Part shown: positions 1 to 7,746 of the stretch, piece by piece
How positions within the stretch are numbered: position 1 is the first letter of the stretch
How the letters are laid out: the number at the start of each line of letters is the position of its first letter
Source of the DNA: an uncultured Clostridia bacterium
GTDB taxonomy: Bacteria; Bacillota; Clostridia; Oscillospirales; Ruminococcaceae
Direction: 5' to 3'
DNA length: 64,000 nucleotides
NCBI GenBank assembly: GCA_947089135.1
Contig: CAMUJF010000006.1
Location: 1-64,000, forward strand
The notes under the pieces: generated by a model
Seen by the model: the letters and a program-made list of their open reading frames with translations, nothing else
Database searches by the model: none
Told to the model about the DNA's origin: nothing
Position numbers and translations under genes: made by a program

Positions 1-54
1 TCCTTTTTATACTTGTTAATTATCTGTGAATTATGTTATTTAGGGCTTGACTTT

Positions 55-189
55 TTATTTGCAGGCTATTTTCATTATACCTCTTTCGTCAAGTGTCAGG
101 GCATTTTCATGGATTGCTATAAATCTTCTTGCAGTAATTTTTTCATTGTTGTAATTCAGCCTTATAAACAAAAATTTTTCAAATGAGAA
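55..189 (-). pseudogene. Short in-frame remnant downstream of ogt
   Basis: After the ogt stop codon the same frame stays open for about 44 codons and ends at TAA 55-57. The readable peptide includes ITARRFIAIHENALTLDERG. It has no start codon or ribosome binding site of its own. It may be the C-terminal stub of a lost gene or chance reading. I do not recognise the family. Nothing else is visible in 1-189. Confidence 0.2.
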
Positions 190-723
190 TTACGGAGCAG
201 TACTGTGCTTGGGAACAAAATATTCGTCCTTAAAAGCGCCCTCCAATTTCAAAAAGGTAATTTTTTTATCTATGCCGCCTGCATACCCTGCAAGACTGTT
301 ATTAGTACCGACAACGCGGTGACAAGGCACAATAAGGTTGATATTGTTCTTGCCGACCGCTGTTCCCACAGCCTGCGCCGACATTCTCTCCAAGCCGCGG
401 TTTTTGGCGATTTCCTTTGCGATCTCGTTGTATGTGGTAGTTGTTCCGTACGGTATCCGGTGCAGGATAGCCCATACCTCTTTTTGAAATTGCGTGCCTA
501 TCATATGTATCGGCGGCTCAAAGTCGGGTTTTTTCCCCGAAAAATAAACGTTCAGCCACCGTTTCAGCTCCTTGATTATTTGCGTCTCACGCGGTTCGTT
601 ATCTTTGTCAAGGCAATATGCATAATACTTTTCGTCCTTGAACCAAACGCCCACAACGCCTATTTCGTCTGCGGCAAGCAAAATCTCGCCGACAGGGGAA
701 TTGTACAAACTCGTATAATGCAT
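190..723 (-). CDS. ogt: Methylated-DNA--protein-cysteine methyltransferase (Ogt/AdaB type)
   Basis: Suicide repair protein that moves the methyl group from O6-methylguanine (and O4-methylthymine) to its own cysteine. The active-site motif PCHRVVG is present, followed by the LAGYAGG turn, and the GT-TTYNEIA helix-turn-helix segment precedes it. At 177 aa it is the usual single-domain length. I chose ATG 723 because GGAGG lies 9 nt upstream; the upstream TTG abuts that GGAGG and is unlikely to be used. It is the last gene of a four-gene alkylation-repair operon, starting just after the stop of the ABM-family gene. Confidence 0.93.
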   Translation of the reverse strand: MHYTSLYNSPVGEILLAADEIGVVGVWFKDEKYYAYCLDKDNEPRETQIIKELKRWLNVYFSGKKPDFEPPIHMIGTQFQKEVWAILHRIPYGTTTTYNEIAKEIAKNRGLERMSAQAVGTAVGKNNINLIVPCHRVVGTNNSLAGYAGGIDKKITFLKLEGAFKDEYFVPKHSTAP

Positions 724-728
724 ACAGC

Positions 729-1082
729 TCAACCTCCGAAAAATTCGTTGCTGTCCGCGGGAGCGGTCTCTCTGGCCGTCATAGTGTAGCTGCGCAGCGG
801 AGTTACAACAGTGATTTTATAATCTGCGAAATCCTCAATTCTGCCGTGTTTTTGACACATTCTGTGCTGTGCTTGGTTTCGCCACTTTGTCACGCTTTCT
901 TCGTCTTTCCAGACCGACATACTCAGCAGCTTGCCCTTAGCCGCAAGCGAGGAAAAACGTTCCGAACGGATAAAACCCTCCGCATTCGCAAGACTGTCTT
1001 TCAATGAAGCCGCCATTTGGAGGTAGTCATCATTTTTACCCTCTTTGAGCGTTACTTCAAACAATACGATAACCTTGTCCAT
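729..1082 (-). CDS. Antibiotic-biosynthesis-monooxygenase (ABM) family protein
   Basis: A 117-aa dimeric alpha-beta-barrel type protein. The opening VIVLFEVTLKEGKNDDYLQM and the later SMSVWKDEESVTKWRNQAQH with its tryptophans are typical of ABM/heme-degrading-monooxygenase-like proteins. Substrate and reaction cannot be told from sequence. Start ATG 1082 has GGAGG 7 nt upstream; the in-frame TTG further upstream lies on that site. It sits between the Ada domain gene and ogt in one tightly packed operon, so a role in dealing with alkylating or reactive metabolites is plausible but inferred. Confidence 0.75.
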   Translation of the reverse strand: MDKVIVLFEVTLKEGKNDDYLQMAASLKDSLANAEGFIRSERFSSLAAKGKLLSMSVWKDEESVTKWRNQAQHRMCQKHGRIEDFADYKITVVTPLRSYTMTARETAPADSNEFFGG

Positions 1083-1084
1083 TA

Positions 1085-1306
1085 TTAATTCCTCCAATAC
1101 TTTTTCATACAGATTTTGCAGGGACGGTACCCTGCGGCTAACGCTTCATCAAGCGTGTCATAAAACTCCATATTCTTTTCAAGCGGCACTTTTGAAGAAC
1201 ACCAAGGCTGACACACTATTTTTGTGGATTTTACAGCAAGATAGAATTTATCCGTGTAATTTTTATCTCGCCTTACACAAATATCTATCATCTCTGCTCT
1301 TGTCAT
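1085..1306 (-). CDS. Stand-alone Ada N-terminal metal-binding domain protein
   Basis: A 73-aa protein matching the zinc-binding N-terminal domain of Ada. It has a first cysteine pair in CQPWC and a second in CKIC, with the conserved EALAAGYRPC segment between. In Ada the first cysteine of this cluster accepts a methyl group from DNA phosphotriesters and so switches the protein into a transcription activator. Here neither the AraC-type DNA-binding part nor the methyltransferase part is attached; ogt is encoded two genes downstream. The start ATG 1306 has AAAGGAG 8 nt upstream and overlaps the alkA stop (ATGA), indicating translational coupling. Confidence 0.85.
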   Translation of the reverse strand: MTRAEMIDICVRRDKNYTDKFYLAVKSTKIVCQPWCSSKVPLEKNMEFYDTLDEALAAGYRPCKICMKKYWRN

Positions 1307-1956
1307 TTTCTATACTCCTTTTCAGACTTCGGCGCATGGTCTTTAAGTTCGGGTATCGCGCCTAAAGATATTTCCCACAAATACAGGCTTACAACGCTGC
1401 AATAGGGAGAAAATCTGCGCCGATATTTTTCAAACAGCTTTTTTGTAATTTTGCGGTGATGGTACACCATTCTCAACCCCCGCTGAATTGCGAGGTCTTT
1501 ATAGCTGAATATATTCGGACGCTGCATACAGAACAGCATGATCATCTCGGCAGTCCATTCGCCTATACCGTCAAGGGAGGAAAGCTCTTTTATGACCTCG
1601 TCGTCGGACTTACCCCAAATTGCCTCCAAGTCAAATTCGCCGTTTATGATCTTTTGTGCAAAACCGCATATGTAACCGGCTTTTCTGAAAGAAGTTCCGC
1701 AGGATTGGACCTTTTCTATTCCCGCCCCCTCAATGTTTTGCGGAGTAATTTCTCCAATACTGTTGTTCATTCTCGTCCATATTGTTTCCTGCGCTTTCAT
1801 TGAAATTTGCTGACCGATAATGTGTAAAATAATTGAAGCAAACAAGCTGTCCTCAATAGGTCTGTACAAATGACCTATTCGGTCTATATATTCGCCCATT
1901 TTGACGTCCTTTGATTTTATATATTCAATTTCCTTTTCTCCATACTCAAAATACAC
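1303..1956 (-). CDS. alkA: DNA-3-methyladenine glycosylase II (AlkA-like)
   Basis: HhH-GPD base-excision glycosylase that removes alkylated purines. It shows the helix-hairpin-helix stretch LSSLDGIGEWTAEMI and the following catalytic-aspartate segment YKDLAIQRGLR. At 217 aa it lacks the extra N-terminal domain of E. coli AlkA, like many Firmicute versions. Start is taken at GTG 1956, with AAGGAG 8 nt upstream; an in-frame GTG at 1965 overlaps the ribosome binding site. It is the first gene of the repair operon, divergent from an AraC-type regulator, with about 118 bp between them that probably hold both promoters. Confidence 0.88.
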   Translation of the reverse strand: MYFEYGEKEIEYIKSKDVKMGEYIDRIGHLYRPIEDSLFASIILHIIGQQISMKAQETIWTRMNNSIGEITPQNIEGAGIEKVQSCGTSFRKAGYICGFAQKIINGEFDLEAIWGKSDDEVIKELSSLDGIGEWTAEMIMLFCMQRPNIFSYKDLAIQRGLRMVYHHRKITKKLFEKYRRRFSPYCSVVSLYLWEISLGAIPELKDHAPKSEKEYRK

Positions 1957-2074
1957 GGTTGACACTCCTTATGCCATATGTTATAATTATATCATAAAAA
2001 GATTTAAAATAATATTAAAATATTGCCGTATATTATAAATATATCGTCATTTATCCAAAAGGAAATAAAACAGC

Positions 2075-2950
2075 GTGAACGAAAACAAATATATTAATTC
2101 CGTAAATTTGTATAATAACACAAATTTTCCCTATCTTGTGCTTGATGTAATTAATGATGAGAGCTATCCGAGAAATCCCGGCTTTAAGGTAATGCACTGG
2201 CACGAGGACTTACAGTTTATTTATGTTTTGGAAAAAAATATTACCGTAAAGACACTTAGTGAAATCGCGCCGCTAACCGGCGGAGAGGGAATTTTTATTA
2301 ACAAAAATGTTGTCCATACGGTTGAAAGCGGAGAACATTGCCACTACAAAAGCTTTGTTTTTCCCGAATATTTTCTTGAATTTTATTTTGGTTCGCCGAC
2401 AAAGGCTCTTGTGAGGGAATTGACCGAGAGCGGCTCTTTGCAAATATATAAGCTATCGCAGAACACGGATTGGCATTTACCGATTTTGGACAAACTGAAG
2501 GAACTGTCCGATCTGGAAAATAATAAAAATGAATTTTATGCATATGAGGCGTTGGTGCTGCTCACATCAATATGGCTTGAGTTTCGGAAACATCTTACGC
2601 TCCCCATTAAAGAACACGCCGCGGTAAATGAGCGTATGCGGATATTTTTACAGTACATAAACGAGCACTATTTTGAGAATATTTCTCTTGACGAGATTTC
2701 CGCAAGCGCGAACGTGAGCAAGTCGGAATGTCTGCGCTGTTTCAAAAGCAGTCTTGGAACAACGCCCTATAAATATTTAATGGAATTCAGGCTTTCCAAG
2801 GCGGCTGATATGCTTGAAAACACATCAAAATCCATAAGCGAGATTGCGTGCTGCACCGGCTTCAATCAGTTAAGCTACTTTGGCAAATGTTTTAAGGAAA
2901 AAATAAAATGCTCTCCAAAAGAGTATAGGAAAAGCAGGCATAAACATTAA
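2075..2950 (+). CDS. AraC-family transcriptional regulator with N-terminal cupin
   Basis: A 291-aa regulator. The N-terminal half has cupin ligand-pocket signatures (VMHWHEDLQF, GGEGIFINKNVVHTV). The C-terminal 100 residues form the double helix-turn-helix of the AraC family (ISLDEISASANVSKSECLRC and ISEIACCTGFNQLSYFGKCF). Start GTG 2075 has AAAGGAAA upstream. It is transcribed away from the alkylation-repair operon. Whether it controls that operon is inference, but the Ada domain next door lacks exactly this DNA-binding module. Confidence 0.88.
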   Translation: MNENKYINSVNLYNNTNFPYLVLDVINDESYPRNPGFKVMHWHEDLQFIYVLEKNITVKTLSEIAPLTGGEGIFINKNVVHTVESGEHCHYKSFVFPEYFLEFYFGSPTKALVRELTESGSLQIYKLSQNTDWHLPILDKLKELSDLENNKNEFYAYEALVLLTSIWLEFRKHLTLPIKEHAAVNERMRIFLQYINEHYFENISLDEISASANVSKSECLRCFKSSLGTTPYKYLMEFRLSKAADMLENTSKSISEIACCTGFNQLSYFGKCFKEKIKCSPKEYRKSRHKH

Positions 2951-2998
2951 GAGCATATATTCTAATCGGTAATATAAAATTTACATTATATAAGTTGA

Positions 2999-3172
2999 TT
3001 TGCCAACGCCCTAAGTCCATTTTCCTTTTATGACCGGCTTCAAAAATATACGCAAGAATATATTGATTACAAATATCCCTGCGGTGACGGAGGGTGGATT
3101 CATTACCGTGTTACAAGCAATGAACATTTTAACGACATAAAAACATTATTAGCCGTTAAATGTCCAAATTAA
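2999..3172 (+). pseudogene. C-terminal remnant, DUF3788-like
   Basis: An open frame after a TGA at 2996 reads about 57 codons with no start codon. It contains KYPCGDGGWIHYRVTS, then a segment ending in LLAVKCPN, then TAA. This matches my memory of the conserved C-terminus of DUF3788-family proteins; the family assignment was not searched. The N-terminal two thirds are missing, so it is a decayed gene. The rest of 2951-3394 shows nothing else beyond the leader of the next gene. Confidence 0.45.
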
Positions 3173-3394
3173 AAATATGCAGCAAGTGACGTTTTGTGCA
3201 AAGCGTTTTGAATAACATATGTTATAATTATTGTAGGAGGCGGATATTTTTTTGTAATCATGTTCTCAACCGCGAGTTGAGTTTTCTCTCCAAAAAACAA
3301 CCAGTCATACATGGACTTTGCAGTACATAGCAGATATAATAACATTGTAGCATATATCTGCTATAAAAATGAAAACAAAGGGGAAACGATTATC

Positions 3395-4645
3395 ATGTTT
3401 GATGTAAACAAAATGGGAGAGCAAATTGCTCGTCTGCGCAAGGGAAAAAACTACACTCAGGAACAGCTTGCGGAGAAATTAAAAGTCTCGCCTCAGGCGG
3501 TCAGCAAATGGGAAAACGGAAATTCAGTGCCGGAGATACCGCTGCTTTGTGAAATGTCAAAACTTTTTAATTGTTCTGTAGACGGGATCCTTGACCCTGC
3601 GTCATGTGTTTTACGAAATATGGACTTCAATTATGAATTCATTGTCAAGCCGAGGATTCCGGCGGCTGATTATTCCGGTCCCGAATGGCCTAAAAGTATT
3701 TCCTCCGCTTCTGTTTTAACTGCATTAAAACTGTTTTTCGGACTGGAGCAGCGCAGGGACAGTCAAAACCGTCAAATAAACGATGACGAAGAATATATTT
3801 TGCAGGCGGCAATTATGAATATATGCTTCGGATATTCATACGGTCCCGATGAATGGACACGTGACGGCTTTTTAATATACGGCTTGGATTATGAGCTTCA
3901 TTCCAAATCGGATTATTCGGAAGACGAGTTTATCGCTCTTGCCTGCAAGCAGATCGAACACGGCAATCCCGTTATAATTATTCCTAAGGAATATACGGAT
4001 ACTATCTTTGCCATAGGCTTTTCCGACCATGGACGGACTTTAAAAGGACTGGGCTTTTTGGAGGGAGACGATCAGAAAAATGCAAAAATAAATTTTGATA
4101 TGCTTGATCAATACGCCGCCTGGTACAAAACCGACTGCGATATGATGATCGTTAAGTCTTCGGATGAGAAAATGCCGCTCTGCAAGGCGTGTACCAATGC
4201 GCTTTTTAAGGGAATTGAACTGTTATCCAATAACGACCATTGCGGAGAAGACAAAATGCAGGGCTATGGTATGGTTATTTACCGGAACTGGCGTGAGCTT
4301 TTAAGGGAAGAAAATCAAAGAAATGCGGAACAGATTGAATGTACTTTTCCTCACGCATTTATTCATTATGAAAACAAGTTAAGGATCAAGCAGTTTTTTG
4401 AATTATGCATAAACATAATTCCCGGCATTGATAAGGAATTAATGACCTTGGCAATAAATCAATATAATGATATTATTTCCTCAGCAACGGAAATAGCAAC
4501 TATTGCCCACACTCAGGGTTCGCTTCCAAAGGATTCCATGAAAGAAAAAAGAGATCATATAATTGAACTGCTTCGCCGAAGCAGCGAGCAGGAAGAACTT
4601 GCCTTATCCTATATAGAAAAAGCAGCGGCAAATATTCGGAAATAA
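3395..4645 (+). CDS. XRE-family regulator with large C-terminal domain
   Basis: A 416-aa protein. Residues about 5-60 are a Cro/C1-type helix-turn-helix (IARLRKGKNYTQEQLAEKLK, SPQAVSKWENG). The remaining roughly 350 residues resemble the papain-like/BtrH-type fold found in some Firmicute proteins (ACKQIEHGNPVIIIPKEY, then FAIGFSDHGRTLKGLGFLE), but I cannot point to a convincing catalytic Cys-His pair. A helical C-terminus follows. Start ATG 3395 is preceded by AAAGGGG; a longer frame from 3311 has no ribosome binding site. It may sense a small molecule and regulate neighbours; the target is unknown. Confidence 0.75.
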   Translation: MFDVNKMGEQIARLRKGKNYTQEQLAEKLKVSPQAVSKWENGNSVPEIPLLCEMSKLFNCSVDGILDPASCVLRNMDFNYEFIVKPRIPAADYSGPEWPKSISSASVLTALKLFFGLEQRRDSQNRQINDDEEYILQAAIMNICFGYSYGPDEWTRDGFLIYGLDYELHSKSDYSEDEFIALACKQIEHGNPVIIIPKEYTDTIFAIGFSDHGRTLKGLGFLEGDDQKNAKINFDMLDQYAAWYKTDCDMMIVKSSDEKMPLCKACTNALFKGIELLSNNDHCGEDKMQGYGMVIYRNWRELLREENQRNAEQIECTFPHAFIHYENKLRIKQFFELCINIIPGIDKELMTLAINQYNDIISSATEIATIAHTQGSLPKDSMKEKRDHIIELLRRSSEQEELALSYIEKAAANIRK

Positions 4646-4650
4646 AGCTT

Positions 4651-4755
4651 ATACTAATCCATCTTTAGAATTATGAACAAGAAATCGCCGCAAAAGCTTT
4701 GATATATGCGGTTTTGCGACGAGAGATTGCGCATAATTCAAAGAGGGATTAGTAT
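4651..4755. repeat. Repeat family B, copy 1 (palindromic MITE-like element)
   Basis: A 105-bp near-perfect inverted repeat. The ends are ATACTAATCC and GGATTAGTAT. The arms contain AGAATTATG / CATAATTC and ATCGCCGCAAAA / TTTTGCGAC-type matches around a short loop. A second copy lies at 20245-20345 with the same layout and many shared bases. It has no coding capacity. It could also act as a bidirectional transcription stop for the gene ending at 4645. Confidence 0.8.
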
Positions 4756-4849
4756 TACAAAACATAACGCAAACGGCAGAGTCTGTACTGAATGGCTCTG
4801 CCGTTTTTTGCTGTTTAAAAAAATATGCAATATTTTTTTAATTTAACTA

Positions 4850-4880
4850 TTGACTCTTCCGTTGGGGAACAGTGTATAAT
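4850..4880 (+). promoter_or_regulatory. MerR-type promoter with 19-bp spacer (copy 1)
   Basis: TTGACT (4850-4855) and TATAAT (4875-4880) are separated by exactly 19 bp, longer than the 17 bp optimum. The spacer holds the imperfect dyad CTTCCGTTGGGGAA. This is the classic architecture of MerR-activated promoters, in which the activator twists the DNA to realign the two boxes. The MerR gene starts 32 bp downstream, so autoregulation is predicted. Confidence 0.85.
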
Positions 4881-4911
4881 ATACTTAACACCTACGAAAG
4901 GAATAAATAAT

Positions 4912-5862
4912 ATGAATGACTTGGTAAAAATCAGAGAAATATCTGTCAAATATAATGTATCTGCACGAACTCTTCGTTATTATGAGGATATGGGCTTGAT
5001 AGAAAGTACACGAAGCGACGGCTATGCGTACAGATTATATGACGAATCCGCAATAAAACGTCTGGAGCAAATTCTTATCCTGCGCAGGCTTAATATCAGT
5101 ATCAAGGACATCAAGCGCATTTTCGGTACCGCAGGCTCGGAGGTAGTTTTGGACGTACTTGAAAAAAAGGTCGATCGTATAGACGAGGAAGTTTCTCTTT
5201 TGCATGAACTGAAAAAAATCGTTCTGGATTTTATTGAACAAATAAAACGCTTGGACTTTGAAAAGGAAACCGACGTAAAGCTGCTGTACGAAAAAGCAAA
5301 CGACATTGAAACGCAAATTACAAACGCAGACTATAACGGAAATTCGGCTATTGCCGACCGCTTTTTTGAAGTTACCGAAAAGCTTAACGATAAAGTGCCC
5401 GATATAATAATCGTACGTATCCCGAAATTCAGGGCGGTAACATCGGGGGCAATATCATATGAGGACGTATTTGGAAAATTTCAGACATGGCAGGAAGCTC
5501 ACAATGATTTTTTTCAGCCAATTATTTTTGACGCACCTGATTTTCTTTATGAAAATAACGGAAGTCCCGAATGGATCTGGCGCGTTAAAGACGAAATTAC
5601 AGAGACTGATGTTACGCCGTATAAAATTATTGAACACCCGGGCGGACTTTACGCCGCCGCGGTAAGCATAGACGGCGACGATGAAAGCGGCGCTAAGGTA
5701 CAGCAAAAAATCGAAAAATGGATAGAAAAAACGAATTTCATTAGTGACGACAGCCGCGCGACGTCCGTACACATGATATATGCGGACGACGAGATAAGGA
5801 AAGGTCTCGGCTATCATCAGATGAATTTTTACGCTCCGATAAAGCTTAAAAATGATATTTAA
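4912..5862 (+). CDS. MerR-family regulator with GyrI-like effector-binding domain
   Basis: A 316-aa transcription activator. The N-terminal 75 residues are a MerR winged helix (IREISVKYNVSARTLRYYED, then GYRLYDE-like YAYRLYDES). A coiled-coil dimerisation helix follows at about 85-120. The C-terminal 150 residues are a GyrI/BmrR-type ligand pocket (IPKFRAVTSGAISYEDVFGK ... GGLYAAAVSIDG ... MNFYAPIK). Start ATG 4912 has AAAGGA upstream; the longer frame from 4825 would run across the promoter. It is expressed from a 19-bp-spacer promoter of its own class. The same promoter stands before the free GyrI-like gene at 7175, its likely target. Confidence 0.88.
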   Translation: MNDLVKIREISVKYNVSARTLRYYEDMGLIESTRSDGYAYRLYDESAIKRLEQILILRRLNISIKDIKRIFGTAGSEVVLDVLEKKVDRIDEEVSLLHELKKIVLDFIEQIKRLDFEKETDVKLLYEKANDIETQITNADYNGNSAIADRFFEVTEKLNDKVPDIIIVRIPKFRAVTSGAISYEDVFGKFQTWQEAHNDFFQPIIFDAPDFLYENNGSPEWIWRVKDEITETDVTPYKIIEHPGGLYAAAVSIDGDDESGAKVQQKIEKWIEKTNFISDDSRATSVHMIYADDEIRKGLGYHQMNFYAPIKLKNDI

Positions 5863-5868
5863 AAAGGA

Positions 5869-6972
5869 ATGAATGTAAAGGTGAAATATTGGATAGAACG
5901 CTGGTCTTTGCTCAGAAAAAATGAATTGATATCTTATCCGAATGAGTTTCCCATAAATGATGTGTATAAAACAACGTGTACACATGAGGAGCTGAAAAGC
6001 GGATTTAAAGAATTGCATGAGATTTTTTCACATTGCTATGATGATATACTGAATAATTCCGCCGATATGCTGCTGCCGATTTACAATATGAATGAATATG
6101 ATTATTTTTCAAAGGAAGCAAGAACATCTCGCGAGGAATCTTTTAAATATGCAAAGGTTTTTTATGTATTGGGGTACTCGGGTGAATTGAAGCCAAACGG
6201 TGAATTATGTATTCGGACGGACAAATTAAAAGAGCAATGCAAGACTCTGAAAATTACAAATATCGGGGCATTTCTGAACAAGCTTGGCAATTACGGGATC
6301 ATAACCGAGGGTCTTGTAAACGGCAAAATAAAAAGCAATTCCGATATAATTATTTCATTTCCCGATAATAAAAGTGTGATAACGGCATTGTACGTTTTGG
6401 CGGTAAAAGCAAATAATACGGACAGGTTCAAGGACTTTTGCAGGCTTAATTACAAACTGCTTGAAAGCGATTGGGACACCGCCTTGTACGGCTGCGGTGT
6501 TGATTATGTTTCCGATATTTTTCATTCCGAGCAGTACAGAAAAACGGCTAAATTAATACATGACGAATTAATGAAACGGAATTACTGCTATAACTTTCAG
6601 GACTGGAACGAGGGTCCTCAAATCCGTTATTATAAAAATGAGAGCGACCGAAACAGGAACACAAATGCCGATTTCTGGCTTACAAGCATGGATACCGAAT
6701 TCAGATTTTATTTTCGTATAAAAAATATAAACAAGGTTCTGGAGTACATCGAAAATTGTCCCGAGAGTGTTATAAATAATTTTACGGTAAGTGACAACGG
6801 GTGCGCTAACAGAATTTCGGGAAAATGCGCTTCGGGAATTTCTTATCAGCTTTGCGGCAGCACTGTATGGCGATGCGGCTGCTGCAATCCGAATTTTCAG
6901 GTAACTCCGACCGAACAGGATTATATATATTACATCAATGCTGTTGAAATGGCTGGCAATAAAAAGAAATAA
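5869..6972 (+). CDS. Hypothetical protein with cysteine-rich C-terminus
   Basis: A protein of about 367 aa that I do not recognise. It has no signal peptide or membrane segment. The last 70 residues are cysteine-rich: GCANRISGKCASG, YQLCGS and VWRCGCCNPNF, a pattern that could bind a metal. It begins 6 bp after the merR stop and is probably co-transcribed. The start is uncertain: ATG 5869 sits directly on the GGA of the only ribosome binding site and would rely on coupling to merR, whereas GTG 5881 has that site about 12 nt upstream. Placed between the MerR gene and its second promoter, it may belong to the same response. Confidence 0.65.
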   Translation: MNVKVKYWIERWSLLRKNELISYPNEFPINDVYKTTCTHEELKSGFKELHEIFSHCYDDILNNSADMLLPIYNMNEYDYFSKEARTSREESFKYAKVFYVLGYSGELKPNGELCIRTDKLKEQCKTLKITNIGAFLNKLGNYGIITEGLVNGKIKSNSDIIISFPDNKSVITALYVLAVKANNTDRFKDFCRLNYKLLESDWDTALYGCGVDYVSDIFHSEQYRKTAKLIHDELMKRNYCYNFQDWNEGPQIRYYKNESDRNRNTNADFWLTSMDTEFRFYFRIKNINKVLEYIENCPESVINNFTVSDNGCANRISGKCASGISYQLCGSTVWRCGCCNPNFQVTPTEQDYIYYINAVEMAGNKKK

Positions 6973-7000
6973 TCTAAAAATATTTTTTTGCATTTTTCTA

Positions 7001-7031
7001 TTGACTCTTCCGTTAAGGAATAGTGTATAAT
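7001..7031 (+). promoter_or_regulatory. MerR-type promoter with 19-bp spacer (copy 2)
   Basis: TTGACT (7001-7006) and TATAAT (7026-7031) are separated by 19 bp, with the dyad CTTCCGTTAAGGAA. It is almost identical to the promoter at 4850-4880, including the flanks (ATTGACT upstream, ATACTTAACA downstream). It drives the GyrI-like gene at 7175 after a leader of about 140 nt. Confidence 0.85.
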
Positions 7032-7174
7032 ATACTTAACAGCAGAAAAAGAATAAATCATTTTTGATGTAACAATTACACTATGGTTATCACATTATAT
7101 AATAAGTGTTGTGCGCAGACGGTTATTTGAATAATGTTGATGATATAAATTATAAATTTTCAGGAGGAATAAAA

Positions 7175-7681
7175 ATGCAAAGCATAAGAATTTATGAAAT
7201 GCCGGACTGCAAAATGGTTTCGTCCGGAAAGGGAATGTTCGGCGAGGAAAAATTCGATCGGTTTGAGGAATGGTTTTCCTCGCAGAAACCGGGACTGTTC
7301 CCGAAGGATTTCTTGTTTGGCGGAGAAGACGGTTTTACATGGCTGTATATGCTTGAGGACGGCATGAGCGTTCCGTCGGAATTTGAGATCGTGGATTTTA
7401 AGGGCGGCCTTTATGCTGTTGCAACGGACATTGACCAAAAAACGGATACGGAGCTTATGAATGCGGAAGTGAATAAGTTTTTAAGCGAAAACGGCTTTGA
7501 ACGCGATCCGCTTCGCAAGGAGCTGGGAAATATCATTACTTCTGATGCCGCGCAGGAAATAATGGGATTTGCACAGATGGATTATTATTTCCCGATAAAG
7601 GGTAAAATAGGCTTTCAAGTAATTCCAGACACACGGAATTATTATATCAGAGAAAGCATAGGTTTATATTTTCCACTGTAG
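7175..7681 (+). CDS. GyrI-like small-molecule-binding domain protein
   Basis: A 168-aa protein related to the effector domain of the MerR protein at 4912. Parallel segments are IYEMPDCKMVSSGKGMFGEE, FKGGLYAVATDID and FAQMDYYFPIK. Such free-standing domains bind or hydrolyse hydrophobic toxins. Start ATG 7175 has AGGAGG 7 nt upstream; the longer frame from 7106 has none. The last 26 residues after FPIK have no counterpart in the MerR domain, and the stop lies only 14 bp before the tRNA-Leu fragment. The natural 3' end may therefore have been replaced when the island boundary formed. Confidence 0.78.
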   Translation: MQSIRIYEMPDCKMVSSGKGMFGEEKFDRFEEWFSSQKPGLFPKDFLFGGEDGFTWLYMLEDGMSVPSEFEIVDFKGGLYAVATDIDQKTDTELMNAEVNKFLSENGFERDPLRKELGNIITSDAAQEIMGFAQMDYYFPIKGKIGFQVIPDTRNYYIRESIGLYFPL

Positions 7682-7694
7682 TGACGCTGCCATC

Positions 7695-7746
7695 AGGTTC
7701 TAGTGGTAGTAATACCGTGTGGGTTCAAGTCCCTTCACCTGCACCA
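7695..7746 (+). other. 3' fragment of a tRNA-Leu gene (probable attachment-site scar)
   Basis: 52 nt read from the anticodon loop to the 3' end of a leucine tRNA: the anticodon-stem 3' arm TTCTAG, a long variable arm TGGTAGTAATACCG, the T-arm GGGTTCAAGTCCC, the acceptor 3' strand CACCTGC, and ACCA. No 5' half lies upstream; coding sequence does instead. Tyrosine recombinases commonly integrate into exactly this part of tRNA genes and leave an intact gene at one end and a 3' fragment at the other. The + orientation implies that the intact tRNA and the element lie to the left. Confidence 0.75.

Noticed and set aside
109..124. TGGATTGCTATA near the left edge resembles an end of repeat A.
   Set aside because: Only about 12 bp match, no stem-loops adjoin it, and the bases fit an in-frame remnant after ogt; chance or a very old scar cannot be told apart.
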